From: Occallatibacter gabretensis
GTDB lineage: Bacteria > Acidobacteriota > Terriglobia > Terriglobales > Acidobacteriaceae
DNA: 48,897 bases
Assembly: GCF_001449115.1 (NCBI RefSeq)
Contig: NZ_LAIJ01000007.1
Location: 336,936 to 385,832, forward strand
Reading direction: 5' to 3'
Below are positions 28,301 through 36,071 of the stretch, in pieces. The position numbers were made by a program, and so were the translations under genes. Under the pieces are notes generated by a model. That model saw only the letters and a program-made list of their open reading frames with translations. It ran no database searches and had not been told where the DNA came from. Every line of letters begins with the position of its first letter. Position 1 is the first letter of the stretch.

Positions 28301-28765
28301 ATGTTTGTACTGCTTCATCGTGACCGCAAAGGTCTTGTTGATCGCTGCAGCGGAAGCACTCACATTCAGCACCATGCGAGTCGTATGTGTACGCGTCACC
28401 ACCATTCCTTGCGATTTCACGTAGGCAATCACCTTTGCATAATCCGACTGCGTTGGGCCGAACTGCTCGGTAAACTGCTGCGCGGTCAGGTACTTTCCGT
28501 ATTGCGGGCTCGATGGATCATGTAACTGCTTGATGAATGCCTCGAGAGCCTGTGTATTACGCATCGGCAGCGAAATCGTCAGGCTAACCTGCTGTGAAGC
28601 TGGTAGTTGTCCCATAGCTCTTGCTTCAGAGGGTGCGACAAAACTTTTAGGCAGCCTCACCCGCTGTGCTTGCGCATTCACTGGCACGCAAAGGCACATC
28701 GCAACAAGCGCCAATGTGCCAATCGCAAACCGAATTCTATCTTTCGAAAAACTGAAACCAAGCAT
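25325..28765 (-). CDS. Secreted S53 peptidase (sedolisin/kumamolisin type) with C-terminal repeats
   Basis: About 1146 residues. A signal peptide (LALVAMCLCVPVNAQAQ) is followed by a pro-kumamolisin activation domain (residues about 50-190, MRNTQALEAFIKQLHDPSS). The S53 catalytic domain shows GEEVIDMEQAISMAP (Glu and Asp of the triad), SSGDSGANVGG and GGTSLSAPRWAG (nucleophile Ser). Then come Ig-like repeats (FTLSASPATIPLRPGESG) and two homologous ~150-residue modules, each with YTDG, FTQGFSDWFTP or LTQSFSDWFTP, MPxRxxxxGxxDDRxFNLYxY and LPNNxxVxVLA. It should be an acid-active extracellular endopeptidase. ATG 28765 lies 9 bases after GGAG and is favoured over ATG 28780. Confidence 0.92.
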   Translation of the reverse strand: MLGFSFSKDRIRFAIGTLALVAMCLCVPVNAQAQRVRLPKSFVAPSEARAMGQLPASQQVSLTISLPMRNTQALEAFIKQLHDPSSPQYGKYLTAQQFTEQFGPTQSDYAKVIAYVKSQGMVVTRTHTTRMVLNVSASAAAINKTFAVTMKQYKHPTENRMFFAPDAEPTVEAGLPILDIHGLSTYEQPHPMLKKATADEVASSFTTGAGPSGQFLGSDMRAAYAPGVPLDGTGQAVGLVELGPYNLSDVQNYFNTINQPLNVPVYNVLLGVDGICSGTPTTGGCDDGEEVIDMEQAISMAPHLSALIVYETNGPNTDAQTAFAQAAEDDVAKQISLSFGWSGTPATEPGYEQVFLELQAQGQNVFVSSGDSGANVGGVGYPGNSSNITAVGGTDLTTTGPGGAWSSESGWVGSGGGWNTQSPIPSYQTAAINSTNQGSTSYRNIPDVSMEANTDNYYCANGGCYTGIGGTSLSAPRWAGFLSLANEQANGTSIGFLNTMVYSLGQTSSYNSVFHDITMGNDFNSGSPDLFTAVTGYDLVTGWGTPNGQSMLDTLGPVSTSAPNFTLSASPATIPLRPGESGQTTITATPTNGFTGTVNLTVTTIGAPAGVTATLDQSSITANGSATLNVTTTSSTPAGNLLIIVTGASQGISQAVYVSLALPDFGLTLSPTMLYLNQSNRVSATSTASPENGFKGKINFSLTSGVPAGVLPEILRGRMADTATLVLAADRDALTGVNNAVAITAQSSDITQSFSSAILAVSAATGEGGAGVPVNLSSAFNVNAAYSDGTNFSTQGGLGGFAYSSNLLTPSRILNGVQFRFGKPNTANAVAGAGQRIALPAGRFKTLQLLASGVNGNQSGQVLTVAYTDGTTAQFTQGFSDWFTPSSNLGEAEAVAMPHRNTENGTEDDRQFNLYGYSFPLDETKEVKSLALPNNSNVLVLAATLVSPSMGASANLASAYNATGIYTDGSTFPGSAGIDTGGEAYSANLLGDQTGTRSVIVNGTEYDIAAANQPNIVYGIGMPISLPEGRYDQIRILGTGLQGAQTDQQIVLKYKDGSKQTLTQSFSDWFTPQEFPNESEVFAMPYRDNFDGSQDDRTFNLYQYILSLDGRKEVASIELPNNRFVVVLAITLTKHDEPDWQMQPNR

Positions 28766-28780
28766 AGTCGATATCTCCAT

Positions 28781-29279
28781 TTCGCTGATTCATTCAGGAA
28801 CCGAGTAAACAACGGGTTATATCGGATGTTTGACTGTAAGAAATCTTGGAATCTTGGCGACTGATTCAAGCTCTCGCGAGGTACGGACCGCACGATTAGC
28901 GGATGCACTCTAGACAAGCAGCCAGAAACATTCACGTCCGCAGTGCAAGCCGATTTATTCATAGGAAGAATCGGCTCACGCAAAGGTGCTCTACTCTTCT
29001 GCTATTTTCAGGATTTGCCACCCGCTACACGCGTAAGAACACAACCGGCGCGTGAGCGCAAACAGCGATCCGGCAGGCAATACAACGTAGAACCTGGACT
29101 CAGATTGTTCTCTGCTAAATCTATGGGATTCACTGCGCCCGTACTAGCAGTTGCTCTGCGCAGAACTAGAAATGCTCTTCGGGAAATAAACATGGCTCTT
29201 CCTTTGCGTTAGGGGGAGGTGTCGATTTTCTGCGATTACAGCAGGAAAACCGAGGTTTGCAAAGCAAGCTACAGACGCC
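28781..29279. other. Intergenic region with a possible minus-strand 5' gene fragment
   Basis: No full gene is seen. On the minus strand ATG 29193 has AAGGAAG upstream and reads MFISRRAFLVLRRATASTG, which looks like a Tat-type signal start, but the frame ends after 61 residues at 29008. It could be the leftover start of an exported enzyme. Confidence in it is low. Confidence 0.25.
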
Positions 29280-29297
29280 AGTGGTAACGATACCACT
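29280..29297. promoter_or_regulatory. Orphan LacI-type operator palindrome
   Basis: AGTGGTAACGATACCACT has perfect 7-bp arms (AGTGGTA/TACCACT) around 4 bases, a typical LacI/GntR operator layout. It differs from the CGTGTACGTTCACG motif. It lies about 90 bp upstream of the short minus-strand fragment starting at 29193 and has no intact sugar gene next to it. Confidence 0.5.
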
Positions 29298-29323
29298 AAC
29301 GTAAAGCAAAGTAACTCTGAAGA

Positions 29324-29743
29324 ATGAATGCTGTCAAGTCTGCTCAAGTTTATAGATCCAAAAACGTGCTATTTCGCGGAATAATGGAGAATGCGCGAAG
29401 AAGAGTCTTAGACGGCACGGATAACTACCGCAAGCGCGTACTCCACAAGCTCGCTCGCGAACTACAGTTGCCCAAGCTGACGTTCCAGGTCATCCGCAGA
29501 ACGATCGCAACTCTCGCACAGAAGAAGGGGACGATCAAAGACGTTCAAGGTGTAATGCGGCACTCACATGCTGCTACGACCACGGATGTCTAGATGCAGG
29601 AGATCCAAGCCAGCGTTCAATCGACCATCAACTCCATCAATTCGGAGCTAAGAAAGTCGGATGCGCGGAGGCGGAAAAACTCGAAAGAGTCGGCTTCAAC
29701 CGAGCACTGGTTAGAAGTCGGCGCAAGCCTTCTGCACGTGTGA
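29324..29743 (+). pseudogene. Tyrosine recombinase remnant with stop at the catalytic Tyr
   Basis: The C-terminal catalytic region of a phage-type integrase: NYRKRVLHKLARELQLPKL, LTFQVIRRTIATLAQKKGT and GVMRHSHAATTTDV, then TAG at 29591-29593, then in frame MQEIQASVQSTINSINSELR up to 29743. Relatives read TTTDVYMQE, where Tyr is the DNA-attacking residue, so the stop replaces that Tyr codon. The first catalytic Arg and the whole N-terminal half are missing. The gene is thus dead twice over. It lies 75 bp from a tRNA-Ala fragment, as expected of an integrated element's end. Confidence 0.82.
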
Positions 29744-29770
29744 CACAAAATGACACAAAGTGACAGAGAG
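29741..29770. repeat. Tandem 10-bp repeats TGACACAAAA
   Basis: TGACACAAAA, TGACACAAAG and a weaker TGACAGAGAG follow one another directly after the integrase remnant. The helical-turn period suggests protein-binding repeats such as integrase arm sites, but a chance low-complexity run is possible. Confidence 0.5.
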
Positions 29771-29818
29771 GAGGGAGTGAACGCCTCCCGGGATATGCTT
29801 GATTTGCAAGGGATTGTT

Positions 29819-29863
29819 TGGTGGACCTGATCGGGATCGAACCGATGACCTCTTCCATGCCAT
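29819..29863 (-). other. 3' part of tRNA-Ala(GGC): probable attachment site
   Basis: On the minus strand the sequence reads from ATGGCAT (anticodon loop of tRNA-Ala with GGC) through GGAAGAGGTC, the T arm CGGTTCGATCCCG and an acceptor end finishing in CCA at 29819. Bases further 5' (CTCGCTTAAAA) do not pair to complete the anticodon stem, and no D arm is present. It is therefore a tRNA 3' end, not a functional tRNA. Duplicated tRNA 3' ends mark att sites of integrated elements, and an integrase remnant is adjacent. Confidence 0.75.
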
Positions 29864-29941
29864 TTTTAAGCGAGTACGTAAAACATTGACTCTAAAAGGC
29901 CCTGGTCGCTCCAAAGGCTCCCAAAACTCCCCTGGAACAGG

Positions 29942-29984
29942 TTATTGCTCCCAGATTGTTCCCAGAATGGAGCTTATTGCTCCC
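29942..29984. repeat. Direct repeat TTATTGCTCCC
   Basis: TTATTGCTCCC occurs at 29942-29952 and 29974-29984, with ATTGTTCCC between them. Spacing is 32 bp. It lies beside the att-like tRNA fragment, so arm-type or accessory binding sites are possible. No gene is seen in 29864-30177. Confidence 0.45.
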
Positions 29985-30177
29985 GCGCCAAGTCACTAAT
30001 TTAACTGGGGATTGCAAATTCCGGAAAATGGCAGATCTCGCCGGGTTCCACTCTTCGATTCGCTTCCCGAGAGAGCGTTTGTAACTTCCTCGGATTGCAG
30101 TGATCCGCCCTGACTAACGGGTGTGATCTCACAAACTCCGCGCCGCTCGTGCTTCGGCGTTGCAAAGAGTGCAATTG

Positions 30178-30450
30178 TCAGAAGAACGTCACGCGGGCCG
30201 CTTCCTGCTTGCCTTGGGCGAAACCAGCACGGGCGGCGGGAATACGGGTCGCCAGATCCATCAATGTTACGTCCGGGCGGAGTTCGCGAAACTGTTTCAA
30301 TGCTCCCTCACCGTCCACTGCCTCGCCAACAAGCTCCATATCCTTCTGAGACTGCAAGGCGAACGCGATGCCGTCCCGCATCAGGGGATGGTCATCAACA
30401 CACAGGACTCGCATGGGGTTGTAAATCACGGTTGGGCCTCCTATCCGCAA
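30178..30450 (-). pseudogene. Truncated NarL/FixJ-type response regulator receiver
   Basis: The frame opens with MRVLCVDDHPLMRDGIAFAL, includes DMELVGEAVDGEGALKQF and reaches RPDVTLMDL, where Asp is the phosphorylation site. Homology then stops: residues after MDL (ATRIPAARAGF...) do not continue the receiver, and the LuxR-type HTH is absent. The 5' end looks intact (likely start at M of MRVLCVDD, about 30414). A deletion at about 30250 explains it. It is probably non-functional, since the alpha4-beta5 face is missing. Confidence 0.75.
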
Positions 30451-30602
30451 TAGGCGTCGGACGGCACTAACGTCCCGGCATGCTGCACTGGACTTGTGAA
30501 TACACTAGCACCTTATCCCGAAACTGATTAACCCTAAAGAGCTGCCCGCGAGCCCCACTTAGTGAGCTTCGAGCTTTCACTGTGCGTGCTTACTCTGATC
30601 AG

Positions 30603-30959
30603 ATGAATCTAAGCTTTCCGCGCGGGCGATCCGGGCTGGGGCTCGTGATACTGCGTGGGACTATTGCAGCGGTCATTCTGATCATCGAGAGCGCGCACCT
30701 GGTGAGCGGCTGGCTCGGTGCGCTTTCATTTCTGGTAATGGGGTTGGCAATTCTCATCGGTCTGGGTCTTCTTACATCTCTCGTCTCCGCGCTTGCCGCA
30801 GTCCTGATCCTTGCGCTCACGCTCGTGTCCCAGTCGGAACCACTGCTCGGGGCTACTCTTGCCGCACTAAGCGCTGCGGTCGCTCTGATGGGTGGCGGAG
30901 CGTATTCAATTGACGGACTTCTTCATGGTCGGCGAAGAATCACATTACCCAAGACCTAG
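30603..30959 (+). CDS. Small integral membrane protein
   Basis: A 118-residue hydrophobic protein with about four TM helices (LVILRGTIAAVILIIESAHL, LGALSFLVMGLAILIGLGLL, LVSALAAVLILALTLVS, LLGATLAALSAAVALMGGGA) and a short basic tail (LLHGRRRITLPKT). The arrangement is DoxX-like, but no diagnostic motif is visible, so function is unknown. GTG 30582 is an alternative start; ATG 30603 is preferred because the protein then begins with a short basic N-terminus. No neighbouring gene is close enough for an operon. Confidence 0.6.
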   Translation: MNLSFPRGRSGLGLVILRGTIAAVILIIESAHLVSGWLGALSFLVMGLAILIGLGLLTSLVSALAAVLILALTLVSQSEPLLGATLAALSAAVALMGGGAYSIDGLLHGRRRITLPKT

Positions 30960-31520
30960 AGAACCTCCAGGAATCCTCCGCAGCCATGTAGACACATTGT
31001 CCAAAATCACTTTCTCAGGGAAAAGCCCAGCCCACCAACCTTCGCCCTGATTTGCTGTAACGCAGGTCTTTGGTCTGTTTCGTAACGCAAGTGCGAAGTA
31101 CACTCATCAAATCGAACCATCGCCACTGCAAGGGGCTTGTAACGGATGTCTCAGGTCCAAAGCGTAACGCACGGACAGGTACACTCCGCCCCCAGCCAAG
31201 GTTTGGTTCGTTGTTCGTGCGCGTCAACGCGCGGAATTTGTCAGGGTCGCGTTGCGGCAGAAACAGGCCGCAGAGGCGGGAAGTGGAGGATGCACACGCG
31301 GTCGCAGCGCGGGCAGGAGACTTCATTGCTATCGAGGGTCTCGACCGTGAGGGTATTGGCGCGAGCATCCACTGATCGGACGGTTGCTTACCGTTGTCCG
31401 CGATGCCATGCTCCGCAAGACTCCCAGTTCGATAGTGAATCTTATCGCCTGAGCGAAAATCGGATTTTGGGATCGCATGTGTTCAACCTGGGCGCGGATC
31501 GCGAAATCCCCTCGTATACT
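30960..31520. other. Intergenic region, no gene recognised
   Basis: About 560 bp with only short frames. A minus-strand frame near 31270-31370 contains CPRCDRVC, which looks like a zinc-ribbon piece, but it is about 35 residues long with no good start. The promoter of the phosphatase gene must lie in the right part. Confidence 0.5.
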
Positions 31521-31552
31521 CGTTTCCATGGGAGAAACTCGCCATGGAAACG
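31521..31552. promoter_or_regulatory. Perfect inverted repeat spanning the start codon of the phosphatase gene
   Basis: CGTTTCCATGG at 31521-31531 and CCATGGAAACG at 31542-31552 are exact reverse complements around a 10-nt loop. The putative Shine-Dalgarno GGGAG (31530-31534) lies at the loop edge and the ATG (31544-31546) in the right arm. In mRNA this hairpin could hide the start; in DNA it could be an operator. Confidence 0.7.
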
Positions 31553-32638
31553 AATGAAAACGGAGGCGCTGCCTCGTCAACTCTGGATGAGTATCTCCGT
31601 AAGAGGTTAAAACCAGTGGAAGGAGCGATTCCCCAGTTAACTGGGATCGAAATGTTCGGTAACTCAATTCCTGCGGCCAATGCAGACGGGGATCTGTTTG
31701 AGTACATCAACTTTCAGCAACGCTATAACATCGACGCGCGTATCGTACGCGCGAACAAATTGGCAAAGCAATATCTCGAACCGCTTTCGGATGCCCCGGC
31801 AGCCCGAGGCTCAGTTGATACCCATTTGCATTGGCTGAAATCGAGGCCCGATTACACGTCCGAAGAAGCTTCTCGCTATAGAAAGGCCAAAAGTTCAGAA
31901 CAACTGAGAATTGCCGAGAACCTGCAGGAACTCTACACCACCGCCGGAGTACTGTTGGTCGATGCGCAGGGACATGGAAGCATTGCGGCTAAGATCGCTT
32001 CCACCGTGCACGACACCTTCCATACCGCAATGCTGTGCGAACTCGACTCCAATGGAAAAACGACGGCAGATGTTTTCGAGATCATCAACCTCAGACTTGC
32101 CCATTCCGTTTCCGCCAGAAACGCATTGGGGTTCGACACGGAGAACAACACGCGAGAGATCGCGACCATGGTTTACGGCGAGATACGCCCCGACGGTTTA
32201 TTTCGCTTTGTGAACTTCGGCCATCCGCCGCCGCTCGTCTTCTCCGCAGAATACGGGAAATTCATGGATATTGGGTGGAATCGAATGGTTCAATTCCCTT
32301 CCCTGGGCCTGGAGATTCCTGAGGATCACCCTGACCGAAGTCGGTATGTGTCTCTTCTGCTCCGCCCTAATCAGATCACCAATTCTGACTTGGACGAGAT
32401 CACTTTGATGAGCCCGGGCGACATCATCTTTCTGTACACAGATGGAGTCTATGACGGAGAAGATGAAGAGGGTAGACGAGAGACAGAACAAATCTTCCGG
32501 GAATGCAACCGTAAACCGGCCAGGGATATCTGCAATGCTGTTCTAGATTATGCACTGCAAAAGGACGAGCGCCTGAGACAGGCTGGCGCGCCTGATTGCA
32601 TAGATGACAAAACCGTGTTCATAATTAAGAGACAGTAA
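31544..32638 (+). CDS. SpoIIE/RsbU-type PP2C serine phosphatase
   Basis: A 364-residue cytoplasmic phosphatase of the PPM family acting on phospho-serine in partner-switch (anti-sigma antagonist/STAS) signalling. Motifs: SIPAANADGDLFEYI in place of the usual GGDxxD(F/Y), VLLVDAQGHGSIAAKIA matching DVSGHG with its metal Asp, VNFGHPPPLVF, DIIFLYTDGVYDGED matching YTDG, and CIDDKTVFIIKR matching DDxT. The first metal motif is relaxed (DGD), but the other acidic residues are kept, so activity is plausible. No sensor domain is fused. A STAS protein encoded at 37329 is a conceivable substrate. It lies 150 bp upstream of the sigma54 activator gene on the same strand. Confidence 0.88.
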   Translation: METNENGGAASSTLDEYLRKRLKPVEGAIPQLTGIEMFGNSIPAANADGDLFEYINFQQRYNIDARIVRANKLAKQYLEPLSDAPAARGSVDTHLHWLKSRPDYTSEEASRYRKAKSSEQLRIAENLQELYTTAGVLLVDAQGHGSIAAKIASTVHDTFHTAMLCELDSNGKTTADVFEIINLRLAHSVSARNALGFDTENNTREIATMVYGEIRPDGLFRFVNFGHPPPLVFSAEYGKFMDIGWNRMVQFPSLGLEIPEDHPDRSRYVSLLLRPNQITNSDLDEITLMSPGDIIFLYTDGVYDGEDEEGRRETEQIFRECNRKPARDICNAVLDYALQKDERLRQAGAPDCIDDKTVFIIKRQ

Positions 32639-32791
32639 CAGCCTCAGATGTGCCCAACTTCGTCATTGCGATCAGTGTCGATTCGCGCTGAATCGCAAAT
32701 ATGTATTTCCATGATCGGATCGCAGTTCCGTCGCTTTCAAGTAGGATGGAAAATACTTCATTTTCGACAAAGTGGCGGTATTCATACTCGC

Positions 32792-35083
32792 ATGTCAACG
32801 CCCTCTTGCAAGACCGATGTCTCTGAGAGCATTCAGGTGCTGGCCGAGCGATTGCTCGCATGCCTGCCGGACGCGATTCTTTTAGCGGACGGAGGCGGGC
32901 GAATATGCGAGGCGAATCCGCAGGCGGAGCAGATCTTTGGCTACACGCGCAGTGAGTTGCTCGGCCAGCCGGTGGAGATGCTGATTCCGGAGCGCTTTCA
33001 TGTGGCCCATGTCGGCCATCGCGCCGGCTACCATAGTGCGCCTCGTATGCGGCCCATGGGCGCGGGGCTCGAACTCCAGGGGCGCCGCAAAAACGGCAGC
33101 GAGTTTCCAGTGGACATTCTGTTGAGCTCGGTAGAGACGGCGCAGGGAACGCTGGCTCTGGCCGTGGTGCGAGACATTACCGAGCGCAAAAAGATGGAGG
33201 ACGCGCTGCGTGCCAGCGAAGAACGCTTCCGGCTGCTAGTAGATGGGGCGCGCGACTATGCCATCTTTGCGCTGGATATCGCGGGCTGTGTGGCTTCATG
33301 GAATCCTGGCGCGGAGCGCATCAAAGGCTATTGCGCAGCGGAGATTATCGGGCGCAACTTCTCCGACTTCTACATCCAAACTGACAGGGAGCGCGGCAAG
33401 CCGGAGGAGGCGCTGGCAATTGCCGGACGCGAGGGGCGCTACGAAGACGAAGGCTGGCGTGTGCGGAAAGATGGCTCGCTCTTCTGGGCCAATGCGATCA
33501 TCACAGCGCTGTACGGAAAGGACGGCAAGCCGATCGGATTCTCCAAGGTCACGCGCGATTTCTCCAATCGCAAGGCCGCCGAAGAGGCTCTCCTGTTGGA
33601 GTTGAGCCGAGCCATGCTTTCCGGGCTGGACATTCGCATGACGCTTGCGGCCATCGCGGCTGGAATTCAGAATGTTGCGCCGCACGATTTTGCAGTCATT
33701 ACACTGCTGGACAGCGAAACCGAAGAATTGCGCGCGCAGGGCCTGCCGCCGAATGAGAACGCGATCTTTTCCAGCGAAACGCTTGTGCCGATGGAAGGCA
33801 CACCGACGGGATGGACGTTTCTGCACCAGCGGCCGGTGTTCTTGAAGAATCTCGAGACGGATCGCTTTTTCTCTGCCGATTTGCAGCGATACGTGCGCGC
33901 CGGGGTGCGTTCTGGCTACTGGCTTCCGCTTACAAATAAAGAGCGCACCGTGGGGACGCTCTTCATCGGCAGCAAAAGCGAGTCGGCTTTTGATCCGATT
34001 GACGCTAATATGCTGATGCAGATGGCGCGCCAGATCGCCGCCGCAGTCGATAATGTGCGGGCCTTCCGGCAGATCTCTGAGATGACGACCAAGCTGGCCG
34101 AGGAGAAGCGCTACCTCGAAGAGGAGTTGCGGACCGAGTACGGGTTTGAAGAAATTGTCGGTGAAAGCGCGGGCCTTAAGCGCTTGCTGAAGCAGGCGGA
34201 GACGGTGGCGCCCACGGATGCAACCGTATTGATCCTCGGCGAGACAGGCACAGGCAAGGAGCTGATCGCACGCGCTATTCACCAACTGAGCCAGCGCCGC
34301 GACCGCACCTTCGTGAAGCTCAACTGCTCGGCGATTCCTCTGGGTCTCCTTGAAAGCGAGCTCTTCGGACATGAGAAGGGCGCATTCACCGGCGCAATTA
34401 CGCAGAGGGTGGGCCGACTGGAGCTGGCACACAAGGGAACCCTCTTTCTCGATGAGATTGGCGACCTTCCGCTGGAGTTGCAGCCGAAGATTCTGCGCGC
34501 GTTGCAGGAGAAGGAGATTGAGCGACTGGGCGGCACGAGAACGATTTCGGTGGATGTGCGGCTAGTCGCCGCCACCAACCGCAATCTCGAAAAGATGATT
34601 CAGGAAGGGACTTTCCGCAGCGATTTGTATTACCGGCTGAATGTCTTTCCCATCCGCATTCCGCCCCTCCGTCAGCGCACCGGCGATATTCCGCTGTTGG
34701 TGAACTACTTTCTGGCGAAGCACGCGCGACGCATGAACAAAAACATCACGATGATCCCTCCCGAGGCGATGGCCGCGCTGACGCGCTGGAGATGGCCGGG
34801 GAATATACGCGAGCTCGAAAACTTCATCGAGCGCGCGGTGATTCTAACGCAGGGTTCCTCGCTGCGCGTGCCGCTCTCAGAGCTGACCTTGCCGGACGTG
34901 CCCGATCAGTCAGAGGACGAAAGCCTGGAGATGGCAGAGCGCGAACACATCCTTCGCGTGCTGCGCGAGTGCCATGGCGTCATTGGAGGCCGCGGCGGTG
35001 CGGCGGAAAAACTCGACATCAAGCGCACGACGCTCAACTCAAAGCTGAAGAAGCTGGGCATTGAGCGCAAGGACTATCACTAG
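32792..35083 (+). CDS. Sigma54-dependent activator (PAS-PAS-GAF-AAA+-Fis)
   Basis: From ATG 32792, 763 residues. Two PAS domains (about 15-130, ILLADGGGRICEANPQAEQI; 140-260, YAIFALDIAGCVASWNPGAE), a GAF domain (270-420), and an AAA+ domain (about 450-690) with GETGTGKE (Walker A), ESELFGHEKGAFTGA (sigma54 contact loop) and LFLDEIGDL (Walker B). A Fis-type HTH ends the protein (GAAEKLDIKRTTLNSKLKKLG). It binds upstream sites and drives open-complex formation by sigma54 polymerase. The intact GAFTGA means it can activate. No receiver is present, so input is by PAS/GAF ligand, perhaps redox or haem. The frame extends upstream to 32648, so the start is uncertain. A sigma54 promoter at 37288-37303 is a natural target. 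Confidence 0.9.
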   Translation: MSTPSCKTDVSESIQVLAERLLACLPDAILLADGGGRICEANPQAEQIFGYTRSELLGQPVEMLIPERFHVAHVGHRAGYHSAPRMRPMGAGLELQGRRKNGSEFPVDILLSSVETAQGTLALAVVRDITERKKMEDALRASEERFRLLVDGARDYAIFALDIAGCVASWNPGAERIKGYCAAEIIGRNFSDFYIQTDRERGKPEEALAIAGREGRYEDEGWRVRKDGSLFWANAIITALYGKDGKPIGFSKVTRDFSNRKAAEEALLLELSRAMLSGLDIRMTLAAIAAGIQNVAPHDFAVITLLDSETEELRAQGLPPNENAIFSSETLVPMEGTPTGWTFLHQRPVFLKNLETDRFFSADLQRYVRAGVRSGYWLPLTNKERTVGTLFIGSKSESAFDPIDANMLMQMARQIAAAVDNVRAFRQISEMTTKLAEEKRYLEEELRTEYGFEEIVGESAGLKRLLKQAETVAPTDATVLILGETGTGKELIARAIHQLSQRRDRTFVKLNCSAIPLGLLESELFGHEKGAFTGAITQRVGRLELAHKGTLFLDEIGDLPLELQPKILRALQEKEIERLGGTRTISVDVRLVAATNRNLEKMIQEGTFRSDLYYRLNVFPIRIPPLRQRTGDIPLLVNYFLAKHARRMNKNITMIPPEAMAALTRWRWPGNIRELENFIERAVILTQGSSLRVPLSELTLPDVPDQSEDESLEMAEREHILRVLRECHGVIGGRGGAAEKLDIKRTTLNSKLKKLGIERKDYH

Positions 35084-35087
35084 AGCT

Positions 35088-36044
35088 TCACTGCTTGTCT
35101 GCAATCAGCGCTGAGGCAATCGCGCACGAGGCCACGCGCGACTCCGAGGAATCCGCACGGCTGGTGAGGATGATCGGCACAGACGCGCCAAGCACGATGC
35201 CTGCCAGACGCGCTCCACCAAGATACTCCAACTGCTTGGCCAACATATTGCCCGATTCGAGATCCGGAACAAGGAAGATATCCGCCACGCCGGCCACCGG
35301 TGACTTCAGATGCTTCACGCGCGCAGCCTCGGCATTCACCGCGGTATCAAAGGCGAGCGGCCCATCGAGAATCGCACCGGTAATCTGGCCGCGGTCAGCC
35401 ATCTTGCACAGAGCCGCAGCATCAATCGTCGAAATGATCTTCGGAGAAACGGTCTCCACGGCAGAGAGGATGGCTGTGCGGGGCTCAGCCACGCCGAGCA
35501 CATGAGCCAGTTCGATGGCATTCTGCAGAATATCCACCTTGTCTTCAAGCGCCGGATAAATATTGATAGCCGCATCGGTGATAAAAAGAGTGCGGTCATA
35601 CAACGGCGCCTCCAGCACAAAAACATGACTGATGCGGCGCGACGTGCGCAGTCCTGCGTCCTTCTTCAGTGCCGAATGCATAAAGACATCTGTATGCAGG
35701 CTGCCCTTCATCAGTGCGTTGGCGCGCCCGACGCGGCACAGATCCACGGCTTTGGCCGCAGCGTCCACTTCGTCGCGCGCCTCAACCACTTCGCAGGAGG
35801 CGATATCGAAATTCAGCGACGCCGCAATCTCCTTCAGCTTTTGCTCCGGTCCAATAAAAAGCGGGTAGATGATACCGGCCTCTGCGGCCTCGACAGCTCC
35901 GGCAAAGGAAACGGCGCTGAGCGGCCACGCAACGGCAACCGGAAATGCAGGTCGGCCCTGCGCGGCGCGAATCACCTCCTCAAGCAGATAATGCGTCTGC
36001 CGTTCCTGCGCCGGGGCGCCTGTCATGGCAAGAAGATCAATCAT
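35088..36044 (-). CDS. Phosphate acetyl/butyryltransferase-family enzyme
   Basis: A 318-residue enzyme of the PTA/PTB family that converts acyl-CoA and phosphate to acyl-phosphate and CoA. Visible landmarks are LKEIAASLNFDI, RANALMKGSLHTDVFMHSAL, SHVFVLEAPLYDRTLFITDAAIN, GQITGAILDGPLAFDTAVN and ADIFLVPDLESGNMLAKQL, close to the short Ptb/Pta type without the DRTGG domain. It could make ATP from acetyl-CoA or butyryl-CoA in fermentation with a kinase that is not in this window. GGAG is 7 bases before the ATG. It follows the double-Usp gene by 27 bp on the same strand, so the two form an operon, perhaps a low-oxygen energy response. Confidence 0.88.
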   Translation of the reverse strand: MIDLLAMTGAPAQERQTHYLLEEVIRAAQGRPAFPVAVAWPLSAVSFAGAVEAAEAGIIYPLFIGPEQKLKEIAASLNFDIASCEVVEARDEVDAAAKAVDLCRVGRANALMKGSLHTDVFMHSALKKDAGLRTSRRISHVFVLEAPLYDRTLFITDAAINIYPALEDKVDILQNAIELAHVLGVAEPRTAILSAVETVSPKIISTIDAAALCKMADRGQITGAILDGPLAFDTAVNAEAARVKHLKSPVAGVADIFLVPDLESGNMLAKQLEYLGGARLAGIVLGASVPIILTSRADSSESRVASCAIASALIADKQ

Positions 36045-36071
36045 GTGCGGCTCCTGCGCTCTATTGTTCTG

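Noticed and set aside
33296..34432. 378-residue minus-strand open frame
   Set aside because: It lies antisense to the PAS/GAF/AAA region of the sigma54 activator and has no domain; it is a shadow of a GC-rich gene.
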